Part shown: positions 24,715 through 31,411 of the stretch, piece by piece
Layout: each line of letters starts with the position of its first letter
Position numbering within the stretch: the first letter of the stretch is position 1
Origin: JBNRMR01 sp050942895
Lineage (GTDB): Bacteria; Bacillota; Clostridia; Christensenellales; UBA1750
Reading direction: 5' to 3'
Assembly: GCA_050942895.1 (NCBI GenBank)
Contig: JBMNOE010000027.1
Coordinates: 1 to 31,411 of the forward strand
DNA: 31,411 nucleotides
Translations under genes and position numbers: made by a program
Notes under the pieces: model-generated
The model's input: only the letters and a program-made list of their open reading frames with translations
Told to the model about the DNA's origin: nothing
The model's database searches: none

Positions 24715-25536
24715 TCATTTTATATATTTCGTTTCCAGCTCGTTTATAACCGCGTCCATGTAGGGGCGGTTCACTCTTTCAATCTCGCCCTCATCGCAAA
24801 GCTGAGCCAGGTATGGATCCATGGGAATTTGCGCCAGAAGGGGCAGGCGCATTTTTTTTGCGATCTCCCCGGTGCCCTTGCCTGAAAACAGCTCTATGCG
24901 CTTTCCGCAGTCAGGGCAGAGTATATAGCTCATGTTCTCGATGAGCCCCAGCACGGGGATGTTCATCATCTCCGCCATATTGCAGGCTTTTTGGACGATC
25001 ATCGACACCAGGTCCTGGGGCGTGGTGACGACAAATATACCCTTTACCGGCAGCGACTGGAAGGCCGTCAACGGCACGTCGCCCGTGCCAGGGGGCATAT
25101 CTATCAGCATCACGTCCACATCGCCCCATTTCACATCGCTCCAAAACTGCTTTATAACCCCGGCGATGATCGGGCCACGCCAGACCACGGGGCTGGTTTC
25201 GTCCTCCAAAAGCAGGTTTATGCTCATTATCTTTATGCCACTGGCGGTTTCAACCGGATTTATGCCCTGATCGTCGCCCCCCGCCTTGGCGCTTATGCCG
25301 AACATTTTGGGGATTGAAGGTCCGGTTATATCCGCGTCCATCACCGCCACCTTATAGCCCTTCCTGGCCAGCAGCGAAGCGATAATCCCCGTCGCCAGGG
25401 ATTTGCCCACACCGCCCTTTCCGCTGACCACTCCGAACACATTCTTCACTCTGCTAAAGGGGTTTTCCTCCGCCATAAACTCTTTTTTTTCGCATGACTC
25501 ACCGCATGAGGCGCATGCACCATCGCAATCGCTCAT
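24715..25536 (-). CDS. mrp: Mrp/NBP35-type Fe-S cluster carrier ATPase
   Basis: A 273-aa cytoplasmic P-loop ATPase of the Mrp/Nbp35 family, which holds and delivers Fe-S clusters to apoproteins. The deviant Walker A is GKGGVGKS (39-46), followed by DADITGPSIPKMFG, and the switch region is IDMPPGTGD. The bridging-cluster CxxC is LCPDCGKR (Cys207, Cys210). An N-terminal Cys cluster (Cys4, 8, 11 and 15) resembles the extra cluster of Nbp35 proteins. The ATG at 25536 follows AGGAGA with short spacing. The gene lies 69 bp after the unrecognised 126-aa gene and ends at its own terminator. Confidence 0.93.
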   Translation of the reverse strand: MSDCDGACASCGESCEKKEFMAEENPFSRVKNVFGVVSGKGGVGKSLATGIIASLLARKGYKVAVMDADITGPSIPKMFGISAKAGGDDQGINPVETASGIKIMSINLLLEDETSPVVWRGPIIAGVIKQFWSDVKWGDVDVMLIDMPPGTGDVPLTAFQSLPVKGIFVVTTPQDLVSMIVQKACNMAEMMNIPVLGLIENMSYILCPDCGKRIELFSGKGTGEIAKKMRLPLLAQIPMDPYLAQLCDEGEIERVNRPYMDAVINELETKYIK

Positions 25537-25605
25537 TTTATCTCCTGTTCCCACGGCTCAAGCCGCGCTTTCATTTTACTTTTGCAAACAAATGCAGTTG
25601 GAGGG

Positions 25606-25986
25606 TCAGCCCTTCAGCTTTTCCATCAGATCCCTTGATGTCACCGCAAGACCCGGCAACCCCTGGCCGCTTCTATCCTCCAGTATCATCGCTATCCCCA
25701 TGGATGCAAGCTCCTGAGCGCCTTCCTCATCAGCGGAGGCCTCGCAGCCGTTTTGCGCCATCCTTGAAAGGAGCGAAAGGGCCTGCTCGCTCAGGCATTT
25801 CCTTACCTGCTGGGGAAAGAAGCGGTAAACCTGCGCAAGCCTTTCCACAAGCACCTTTTTTGACAGCTTTGCTCCGAACTGATATCCCGCCTTTTCCGCC
25901 GCCGCCAATATCTCCTCCTGCTTTAGCTGCACGATGAAATCCTCTATAGGTAGTTCTTTGATGCTTTCCTTAAGCCTGATATCCAC
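25606..25986 (-). CDS. Unrecognised 126-aa helical protein
   Basis: I do not recognise this protein. It appears cytoplasmic and mostly helical. The segment KAGYQFGAKLSKKVLVERLA resembles SAP/Rho-N-like helix-extended-helix motifs in outline, but not strongly enough to name. There is no membrane segment, and the two cysteines are not in a metal motif. The start is uncertain: an AAGGGG site lies eight bases before a GTG at 25986; a GTG at 25995 is also in frame but has no space for the site. It lies between the ctpA-like and mrp genes, same strand, with gaps of 54 and 69 bp, so it is likely co-transcribed. The base composition matches its neighbours. Confidence 0.6.
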   Translation of the reverse strand: MDIRLKESIKELPIEDFIVQLKQEEILAAAEKAGYQFGAKLSKKVLVERLAQVYRFFPQQVRKCLSEQALSLLSRMAQNGCEASADEEGAQELASMGIAMILEDRSGQGLPGLAVTSRDLMEKLKG

Positions 25987-26040
25987 ACAAAGCACCCCTT
26001 TTTGCGCTTTTTGCGCTTTTTCACCTTTTTCGTTGCAATC

Positions 26041-27243
26041 CTACTGGCCTAAAAGCTCCAATGCCTTCTGCAGCTGCGCATCGTCCTCATCGCTGACCAG
26101 ATATGGGTTCTGGTTGGCCTCCTCGCTGTTTTCCACCATATAGTCAGGCGTCAAGCCCTCGCCGTGGATATTCCTTCCGTTTGGCGTGTAGTAGTTGGCG
26201 ATGGTTATCTTCAGCGCTGCGCCGTCCTTCAAAGAAATCATCCCCTGAACTATGCCCTTGCCGAAAGTCTGCTCCCCCACCAGTTCCCCCATGTCAAAAT
26301 CCTGTATGGCTCCGGCCAATATCTCGCTGGCGCTGGCGCTGTAGCCGTTCACCAGAACCACCAGTGGCAGCCCCAGATACTTATTATCGGAGCGCTCCTC
26401 CTCACGGTTGCCGTACTTGTCCTCCGTGTAGACCACCACACCTTCGGGCAGCAGCCTGTCAGCAATTTTAACAGCATAATCCACCAGACCGCCGCCGTTA
26501 TAACGCAGGTCAAGTATCAGCCCTGTGGCATTGCTGCTCTCTATCAGGGCAACGGCCTCTGTGAAGCCATCAAGGCAGTCGCCCTCAAAGGCGTTGATTT
26601 TGATGTAGCCCTTGTCACCGATCATCCTATATTCCACGTTGTTGGCGGTGATCTGCGCCCGCATAACATCCATCTCAATGTACTGGTCGCCCCTTTGGAT
26701 GGTCAGTCCAACGCTGGTGCCGTCCTCGCCCCGCACCCTGGTGGTTATCTCCGTCAGCGAAAGACCGCGCACATCCTCGCCGTCCACCCCGACTATCCTG
26801 TCCCCCGGTTGCATTCCGGCTTCGAGGGCCGGGCTGTTTTTAAAGACATTTATAACGGTGGAAACGCCGTCCGTTGCATCCTCCGTCATCCTCACGCCTA
26901 TGCCGCTGTAATTGCCCTGCTGCTCCCTCATCAGTTCCTGATATTCTTCCGCAGTGTAATAGTCGGCATAAATATCGCCCAGGGAGTAGACCATTCCCTT
27001 CGCGGCGCCGGTGAGCAGGCCCTCCTGATCATAGTCATCTATGAAGTAAAGCCCGATATATTCCTCTATCTCATCCAAACGCATATACTTCAGCAGAAGA
27101 TCGTACATGTCCTGGGAGATCACGACCTTGCCGTCGTTTTTTTCAACCGTATCCGCATCCACCTGGCCCACGTAGTAGCCGCATGCAAAGACCAGCGCCA
27201 GCGCTAATACGAACGAAACAGTAACAGTGATCTTTTTAGCCAT
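26041..27243 (-). CDS. C-terminal processing serine protease (CtpA/CtpB, S41)
   Basis: A 400-aa membrane-anchored or secreted protease that cleaves substrates at their C-terminal ends; in spore formers relatives act in envelope quality control or sporulation signalling. An N-terminal hydrophobic helix (about 5-27) contains Cys21, but Phe at -2 makes a lipobox doubtful. The PDZ domain spans about 112-195 (YSGIGVRM to the GDRIVGVDGEDVRG ligand loop). The S41 core has LILDLRYNGGGL, the nucleophile in VNGYSASASEILAGA (SASAS 302-306) and the general-base Lys329 in QTFGKG. The ATG at 27243 follows GGGAGAAG. It ends 54 bp before the unrecognised gene. Confidence 0.93.
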   Translation of the reverse strand: MAKKITVTVSFVLALALVFACGYYVGQVDADTVEKNDGKVVISQDMYDLLLKYMRLDEIEEYIGLYFIDDYDQEGLLTGAAKGMVYSLGDIYADYYTAEEYQELMREQQGNYSGIGVRMTEDATDGVSTVINVFKNSPALEAGMQPGDRIVGVDGEDVRGLSLTEITTRVRGEDGTSVGLTIQRGDQYIEMDVMRAQITANNVEYRMIGDKGYIKINAFEGDCLDGFTEAVALIESSNATGLILDLRYNGGGLVDYAVKIADRLLPEGVVVYTEDKYGNREEERSDNKYLGLPLVVLVNGYSASASEILAGAIQDFDMGELVGEQTFGKGIVQGMISLKDGAALKITIANYYTPNGRNIHGEGLTPDYMVENSEEANQNPYLVSDEDDAQLQKALELLGQ

Positions 27244-27312
27244 TTGCTTCTCCCGACACAAAAATGTCTTTTTCTTTTCTTATGTCCCCATATCTTCTTG
27301 TTTTTGTTTTTT

Positions 27313-28482
27313 TCACCTGCGGCAGGCGCCCGATTCAAGGGCCGCCTTTGAAACCGCCTTCGCCACAGCTTCGCTTATTTTTTTGTCAAGCGCCGAAGGC
27401 ATAATCTTTTCTGGGCTGAGCTCCTCCCCCACCATAGAGCCGATGGCAAGCGCCGCGGCGATCTTCATCTGATGGTTGATAGTCCTTGCACGCACATCCA
27501 AAGCGCCGCGGAATATTCCGGGAAAAGCCGTCACATTGTTTATCTGGTTGGGGAAATCGCTCCTGCCGGTTCCCACGATGAAAGCGCCCGCCGCCTTTGC
27601 TTCATCGGGCATTATCTCCGGCGTGGGGTTTGCCATAGCGAATATAATGGCCTTCTCTGCCATTGATCTGACCATATCCTGTGATAAAACCCCCGGGGCC
27701 GATACCCCGATGAACACATCCGCACCCTTTATCACTTCCGCCAAAGCGCCCTTTTCAAGGCCGGGGTTGGTTTCCTCCGCCAGCTTCGCCATGGCTTCGC
27801 TCAAAGAGCCGTCGCCCTTCACCAGCGCTCCGGCCCTGTCCACCATTATAATATTCTTTATCCCCGCTGAAAGGAGCAGGCGGCAGATGGCGCTGCCCGC
27901 CGCACCCGCGCCGTTTATTATTACCTTTATGGAAGCATAATCCTTGCCGGCAAGCTTAAGCGCATTTGAAAGGGCCGCCAGAACTACCACCGCCGTTCCA
28001 TGCTGATCGTCGTGGAAAACGGGAATGTCCAGCTCCTCCACCAAGCGCCGCTCGATCTCAAAGCATCTGGGCGCAGAGATATCCTCCAGGTTTATTCCGC
28101 CGAAGGAAGGCGCTATCAGCTTAACGGTCCTTATGATATCCTCCACATCCTTGCTGTCGATCAAAATCGGCACTGCGTCCACGCCGCCGAAAGCCTTAAA
28201 CAGCGCGGCCTTGCCCTCCATTACGGGAAGACCAGCCTCAGGGCCGATATCACCCAGGCCCAAAACGGCCGTCCCATCGGTGACCACAGCCACCAGATTG
28301 CCCTTGCCGGTATACTTGTATGCAAGCTCCTTGTCCTTGGCGATCTCAACGCAGGGCGCGGCCACTCCGGGGGTGTAGCACAGCGAAAGATCCTGCGCAG
28401 TTTCCAGGGGCGCTTTAAGGCTTATCTCTATCTTTCCCCGCCATTTTTCATGTGCCTGCAATGCCTTTTCGTTTATGTCCAT
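27313..28482 (-). CDS. NAD(P)-dependent malic enzyme
   Basis: A 389-aa cytoplasmic enzyme that decarboxylates malate to pyruvate with reduction of NAD(P). The catalytic Tyr36 lies in LCYTPGVA and Lys91 in VMEGKAALFK; metal ligands are in INLEDISAPRCFEIE and VFHDDQHGTA; the dinucleotide fold starts at IINGAGAAGSAICRLL. It is the short bacterial form without the phosphotransacetylase-like domain. GGGAGGG lies four bases before the ATG. It follows the CdaR-type regulator gene by 63 bp on the same strand, so the regulator probably governs malate or a related organic acid. Confidence 0.95.
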   Translation of the reverse strand: MDINEKALQAHEKWRGKIEISLKAPLETAQDLSLCYTPGVAAPCVEIAKDKELAYKYTGKGNLVAVVTDGTAVLGLGDIGPEAGLPVMEGKAALFKAFGGVDAVPILIDSKDVEDIIRTVKLIAPSFGGINLEDISAPRCFEIERRLVEELDIPVFHDDQHGTAVVVLAALSNALKLAGKDYASIKVIINGAGAAGSAICRLLLSAGIKNIIMVDRAGALVKGDGSLSEAMAKLAEETNPGLEKGALAEVIKGADVFIGVSAPGVLSQDMVRSMAEKAIIFAMANPTPEIMPDEAKAAGAFIVGTGRSDFPNQINNVTAFPGIFRGALDVRARTINHQMKIAAALAIGSMVGEELSPEKIMPSALDKKISEAVAKAVSKAALESGACRR

Positions 28483-28545
28483 TTTCCCTCCCGTTATTTC
28501 TGTGTATTTTTAGTGATGTCATCCCTTGACCGGTGAAAGCAAGGG

Positions 28546-29619
28546 CTATTCAAGCATTTCCTCTCCGCCTATGCCCCGCCCCAGACGCCTGCCCAGAAGC
28601 ATAATGAACCGCAGCGTGGCAGCGTCGTCAAAGTTGCGAAGATCAAGCCCCGTTGCGGTCTGAATCTTGTCCAGCCGGTATACAAGCGTGTTTCTATGGA
28701 TAAAAATATATCTGGCAGCCTCGGAAAGGTTCAAATTGCATTCCATAAAAACGCTGATGGTGCGCTGCATTTCCTCGTTTAAAAGGCGGCTGTTGCGCCT
28801 GTTAAAGAGCATGTCATAGCTCTTTTTGCAGACATCCTCCGGAATTTCGCTGATTATCCGCTCCATTATCATGCGCTTGTATATGAAAACACTGCCGCTC
28901 AGCCCGAATGTCTGGCCCATGTCGATGGCCCGGCAGGCTTCATCATATGATTCGCTCAGCTTTAACATGCTGCGCCTTGTATCTCCTATGCCTATCAACA
29001 GGTTTTTGTTGCCCAGCTCTCTTGCAGTGTCCTCAAGGGCGGCGGCAAACTCGGCGCTGTCCTGCAGGGCGATATCGCTTGTTTTGCTGACCACCACGCA
29101 GACCGTATTTTTGTCCACCGGCACGATGGTCTCGGCGGAGTCGGCTGAAAAAGCGTCAAAGAGCATCCTGGAGAATTCTTCGATGCCATTATTGTCCCTG
29201 AGAACGATGCAGGCTCTGTCACGGCTGTCATCCACCCCGAACTGGCTAAGCAGGTTTTGCATCTGATGCCTTCCGACTTTTCCCAGCACACAACGCCTAA
29301 AAAACTCATTTTTATTCATGGGCCTTCCTGCGCCGGAAAGAGCGGACTGCACGAAGGCAGCAGCCATCAGCCCTGCATCCACAGTGGCCTCGCCCCTGTC
29401 CTCTATGGCGATATATAGTCTCGGCGAACAATCCACCTGAAAAAACGCAAAGCCCTCGCTCCTGGCGAAGGGGCCTTTCTGCCATGAAATATCCAATGAG
29501 AATTTTCTGCTGTCTCCACCCGAGGACAAGACCGCCTCGCCTCCGGCATCAAGCAGGTAATATTGACATGAAAGCCTGTCCAATGTGGCCTTCAAAAAAG
29601 CAACGCCGCTAAAATCCAA
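28546..29619 (-). CDS. CdaR/PucR-type transcriptional regulator, TTG start
   Basis: A 357-aa cytoplasmic regulator. The C-terminus is a clear PucR/CdaR helix-turn-helix (about 290-350): LNLSEAARYIFIHRNTLVYR and LDKIQTATGLDLRNFDDA. The middle region (about 125-265) resembles the GGDEF-like domain of this family, and the N-terminus has a short sugar-acid/ligand-sensing style domain. The start is TTG at 29619, nine bases after AGGAG; the ATG three bases upstream is out of frame. CdaR relatives sense sugar diacids or other carboxylates and activate catabolic genes, which fits the malic enzyme gene directly downstream. Confidence 0.88.
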   Translation of the reverse strand: MDFSGVAFLKATLDRLSCQYYLLDAGGEAVLSSGGDSRKFSLDISWQKGPFARSEGFAFFQVDCSPRLYIAIEDRGEATVDAGLMAAAFVQSALSGAGRPMNKNEFFRRCVLGKVGRHQMQNLLSQFGVDDSRDRACIVLRDNNGIEEFSRMLFDAFSADSAETIVPVDKNTVCVVVSKTSDIALQDSAEFAAALEDTARELGNKNLLIGIGDTRRSMLKLSESYDEACRAIDMGQTFGLSGSVFIYKRMIMERIISEIPEDVCKKSYDMLFNRRNSRLLNEEMQRTISVFMECNLNLSEAARYIFIHRNTLVYRLDKIQTATGLDLRNFDDAATLRFIMLLGRRLGRGIGGEEMLE

Positions 29620-29672
29620 TGCATTCAGCTCCTGTAAACGGTTTATATCCGTAGTATACTATTGATAATTTT

Positions 29673-29702
29673 ATACTAAAAGAGCCAAATAAGCAAGGTC
29701 AA
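29673..29702 (-). promoter_or_regulatory. Candidate promoter for regulator/malic enzyme operon
   Basis: TTGACC (29702-29697) and TAGTAT (29678-29673) on the minus strand are 18 bp apart and about 55 bp before the TTG start. The rest of the gap from 29620 to 29901 holds only the terminator at 29841; I see nothing else in it. Confidence 0.35.
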
Positions 29703-29840
29703 CAGCATCCTATTTCTTCCTTCATCGTTCGCGCACCATATAGCCGCAACAAGAAATTTAATGCGATTCCCTTCGCCGCCTTTTGCATCAAATCCGTTTT
29801 TGCGCAGGAAAACCGTGTACGGCTTGCAATGCCTAAAATC

Positions 29841-29876
29841 AAAAGGAGGGCCTGCCGATACAATCCAGGCCCTTTA
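29841..29876 (-). terminator. Terminator of the right-end small-gene operon
   Basis: GGGCCTG (29848-29854) and CAGGCCC (29866-29872) form a perfect stem, extended by imperfect AAAGG/CCTTT pairing. On the minus strand it is followed by TCCTTTTG, so it fits the end of the DUF4926/64-aa unit. Confidence 0.55.
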
Positions 29877-29901
29877 TACAATGATTATCCCGTCACACCT
29901 G

Positions 29902-30096
29902 CTAAACACATTGATGAACACAATTCTCTATTTCAAAGTCTGAATCAAGTTCCTTTTTTAATTTCTCAAACGCAAGCGTTGCTCTGTTAACAAAATCTAA
30001 TTTATGTTTTTCAGTCCACGGGGAAGGATTTAGGGGGTAGTTAAAATCAAGATAAGAAATATACTCTTGCTCCAGGTTGTTTAGTTCGTTTACCAA
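29902..30096 (-). CDS. Small protein of unknown family, possibly truncated
   Basis: A 64-aa acidic, helical protein (LVNELNNLEQEYISYLDFNY, ending FEIENCVHQCV). I do not recognise it. The only available start is a TTG at 30096 that directly abuts a GAAGGG site; the frame is closed by a stop at 30111, so the true start may be lost or the gene may be a fragment. It follows the DUF4926 gene by 16 bp on the same strand. Low GC matches the AT-rich right end rather than the rest of the window. An accessory immunity-type gene or a remnant are both possible. Confidence 0.4.
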   Translation of the reverse strand: MVNELNNLEQEYISYLDFNYPLNPSPWTEKHKLDFVNRATLAFEKLKKELDSDFEIENCVHQCV

Positions 30097-30112
30097 CCCT
30101 TCGGATAGTTAG

Positions 30113-30304
30113 TTAATCTCTTTTGGCAATGTCTTCCGGCTTTACTGTCAGAACGCCGAGAGTAACATATTGGTCATCAAAAAACTCAACTTCATAAGCT
30201 AATGAAGGATCATTATAAATCATAACTATTGTTCCAACACAACCTCGCTTAACCTCATCTGATAAATCATTTATTGCAACTACAACAGCATGTTCGTACA
30301 ACAT
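30113..30304 (-). CDS. DUF4926 protein, probable immunity factor
   Basis: A complete 63-aa protein of the DUF4926 type, recognised from the pattern GCVGTIVMIYNDPSLAYEVEF followed by FDDQYVTLGVLTVKPEDI (an SH3-like small beta barrel). DUF4926 genes commonly sit just downstream of C-terminal toxin domains and are thought to be immunity proteins; that role is inferred from context. AGGAGG precedes the ATG, and its first bases overlap the TAG stop of the degraded reading frame upstream (30316-30314), as in translationally coupled toxin-immunity pairs. Confidence 0.7.
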   Translation of the reverse strand: MLYEHAVVVAINDLSDEVKRGCVGTIVMIYNDPSLAYEVEFFDDQYVTLGVLTVKPEDIAKRD

Positions 30305-30313
30305 AGAAACCTC

Positions 30314-30506
30314 CTATCGCTTTGTTGGGATGCCTGTAACAAGCCTTATTATTCCATCATTATTTCTTATGAAGATAAACTCCACTTCAATTTCTCTTTA
30401 TAGCCCAATACACAAATCCTGCTGGAGGAAAACAAGCCTATTCTTTATGCATTTCGCCTCCGTATGCTGTAAAAACCTGTTTAAATCGGCTTGTAAGCAA
30501 TTGTAA
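30314..30506 (-). pseudogene. Degraded toxin-like C-terminus upstream of DUF4926
   Basis: The translated minus strand gives the good protein-like tail EIEVEFIFIRNNDGIIRLVT followed by GIPTKR and a TAG stop at 30316-30314. One frameshift upstream (near 30393-30400) it continues as PPAGFVYWAIKR, and before an in-frame TAG it reads RFKQVFTAYGGEMHKE. The ending resembles C-termini of DUF6883-type domains, which often precede DUF4926, but this match is from memory and short. The coding sequence is clearly broken. Confidence 0.45.
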
Positions 30507-30947
30507 TTAGCAATATACTCCAAAGCTAACATGAGTCAAATTTACGTATGCACTACATATTTCAGAAGAATAGTAAGGCTTAAGATTTGGAATAGTTCGT
30601 GTGGTTAAAAAGAGTCCGAAGTCTTTGATATCGTTAATGTTTTTTTCATACCTTAAAACTTCAGTTTCGGTGTCATCATTGGCGGCAATAAAATCAATCT
30701 GAAGTGGTAATGTATTCAATATTTCTTCATAGGCCAAAATTAATTGATTAATGCCGTCATACAGTGTTTCTTTCGTAAACTTGACATCCTGCAAATCAAT
30801 ATCAGCTTCAAACTATCTTCTGTCATCATAATTATGCTTAAATGATTTCGGACTATTTCCCATTTTGTTTGTAATAATTTTTTGAGCTTTCTGCACTTCG
30901 TTATCAGTCATTTCCCTGGTTGTCATCATAGTAGTTACAAGTATCAT
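30507..30947 (-). pseudogene. ORF interrupted by an in-frame TAG, family unknown
   Basis: An ATG at 30947, two bases after the preceding fragment's stop, opens a frame whose codon 45 is TAG (30815-30813) and which then continues without break to TAA at 30507. Ignoring the stop gives about 146 residues: MTTREMTDNEVQKAQKIITN and so on, then after the stop FEADIDLQDVKFTKETLYDG onward. The reading sense on both sides suggests one former gene with a nonsense change (for example from TGG or CAG). A 95-aa piece could still start at a TTG at 30794. I do not recognise the family. Confidence 0.55.
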
Positions 30948-30948
30948 A

Positions 30949-31047
30949 TTACTTTACCACTCCTGCCTCAATTAAGTATCTATATTGGTCTGGACTCAAT
31001 TTAAACGCAGTGTTAAAAGCGCCGTCTGCATTATAAAAAGCCCATTG
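30949..31047 (-). pseudogene. Orphan C-terminal protein tail beside IS remnant
   Basis: About 32 codons reading QWAFYNADGAFNTAFKLSPD then QYRYLIEAGVVK and a stop. It looks like the end of a larger protein whose upstream part is missing, since the sequence abruptly changes into IS256-type transposase in another frame near 31045. A polymorphic-toxin tail is possible from the context, but I cannot name a family. Confidence 0.45.
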
Positions 31048-31309
31048 CCCCGGTTGGCTGTGGGTGCAGACTTTTGAGCGTTCTTTGAGTAGCCAAGCTC
31101 TGTATCCCGCTCGGCCTCTAGCGCATCCTGCAGCAGACCGCCAAACATTTCCTTTAGCGCATAGCTGATGTCGTCCGCTGTCTTGACCTTGTACTCCCTC
31201 AGGGTTGCACACATCTGTTCTTTCAATAATATATTCATCTCAATCACCTTTCCTAAGTTTATTAAATCTCCTCAGAAAAGGCAAAAGCACCGTTTATTTT
31301 ACACTACCC
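31041..31309 (-). mobile_element. 5' fragment of an IS256-type insertion sequence
   Basis: An ATG at 31238 with AAAGGTGA upstream opens about 66 codons that match the start of IS256-family transposases: ADDISYALKEMFGGLLQDAL, then EAERDTELGYSKNAQKSAPT and ANRGNG (family pattern LGYEK..K....NSRNG). The catalytic DDE part is absent, and the frame breaks into unrelated sequence near 31041. The left terminal repeat probably begins at GGGTAGTGTAAAATAAACG on the minus strand (31309-31291). The element is dead; a deletion or recombination event removed the rest. Confidence 0.7.
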
Positions 31310-31326
31310 AATTTTAAGTTTGTCAA
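31298..31326 (-). promoter_or_regulatory. Promoter spanning the IS edge
   Basis: A perfect TTGACA (31326-31321) lies outside the presumed IS end and TGTAAA (31303-31298) inside its terminal repeat, 17 bp apart. It reads inward into the transposase fragment and could still transcribe the downstream remnants and the DUF4926 gene. 31327-31411 holds nothing else recognisable. Confidence 0.45.
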
Positions 31327-31411
31327 GGTATCCGGCAAGATTCACCTTATTTACTCTTGTTTCTCTAAGTACTTGCTAAAATTTTCAATATAAAACTTGA
31401 GCATTTTCATT

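Noticed and set aside
25996..26040. Short AAAAAGCGC direct repeats between genes
   Set aside because: Only two full copies in an A-rich gap; too little to call a regulatory or mobile repeat.
26164..27207. 347-aa open frame on the plus strand
   Set aside because: Antisense shadow of the CtpA-like protease, whose PDZ and SASAS motifs are unmistakable; high GC at third positions keeps the opposite strand open.

Overview
The window reads as a chromosomal segment of a Gram-positive, Clostridia-type bacterium of medium GC. The evidence is Cys-lipobox solute-binding proteins, strong GGAGG ribosome binding sites, a YesM/YesN-type two-component system, a DnaD-domain/DnaI-like replication pair, an alpha-arabinofuranosidase next to Gfo/Idh sugar metabolism, and near-consensus TTGACA/TATAAT promoters. 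A species cannot be named from the sequence; a gut or plant-litter polysaccharide user among the Clostridia is my inference.

1-14.1 kb, carbohydrate uptake island. A GH18-like lipoprotein is followed by two complete LplB/YtcP/LplA-type ABC sugar importers (two permeases plus a lipoprotein binding protein each; no ATPase gene is present, as usual for systems that share one ATPase). Between them, on the minus strand, lies a YesM-like sensor kinase and YesN-like AraC response regulator. The kinase is divergent from importer 2 and the regulator is convergent on importer 1, with a shared bidirectional terminator. The island ends with a large leaderless jelly-roll plus beta-propeller protein resembling rhamnogalacturonan lyases. 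Likely logic: the sensor detects a glycan fragment, the regulator activates the flanking importers, and cytoplasmic enzymes degrade the cargo.

14.1-15.8 kb holds a decaying two-gene unit: a frameshifted secreted protein and a lipoprotein whose start is disturbed. 15.8-19.6 kb (all minus) holds a Bcp-type peroxiredoxin, a Gfo/Idh/MocA oxidoreductase, a small Cys-rich DUF6171-like protein and a GH51 alpha-L-arabinofuranosidase with a strong promoter and twin palindromic operator candidates.

19.9-22.2 kb (plus) is a DnaD-domain protein overlapping a DnaI/DnaC-like AAA+ helicase loader, preceded by phased A-tracts. 22.2-29.7 kb (minus) is housekeeping: an ABC exporter pair, the Mrp Fe-S carrier, an unrecognised 126-aa protein, a CtpA-like S41 protease, a malic enzyme and a CdaR/PucR-type regulator.

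29.9-31.4 kb is visibly more AT-rich and is a gene graveyard: a truncated IS256-type transposase, unrelated protein tails, an ORF with an in-frame stop, a degraded toxin-like C-terminus, and an apparently intact DUF4926 gene. This is what a decayed polymorphic-toxin/immunity locus would look like.
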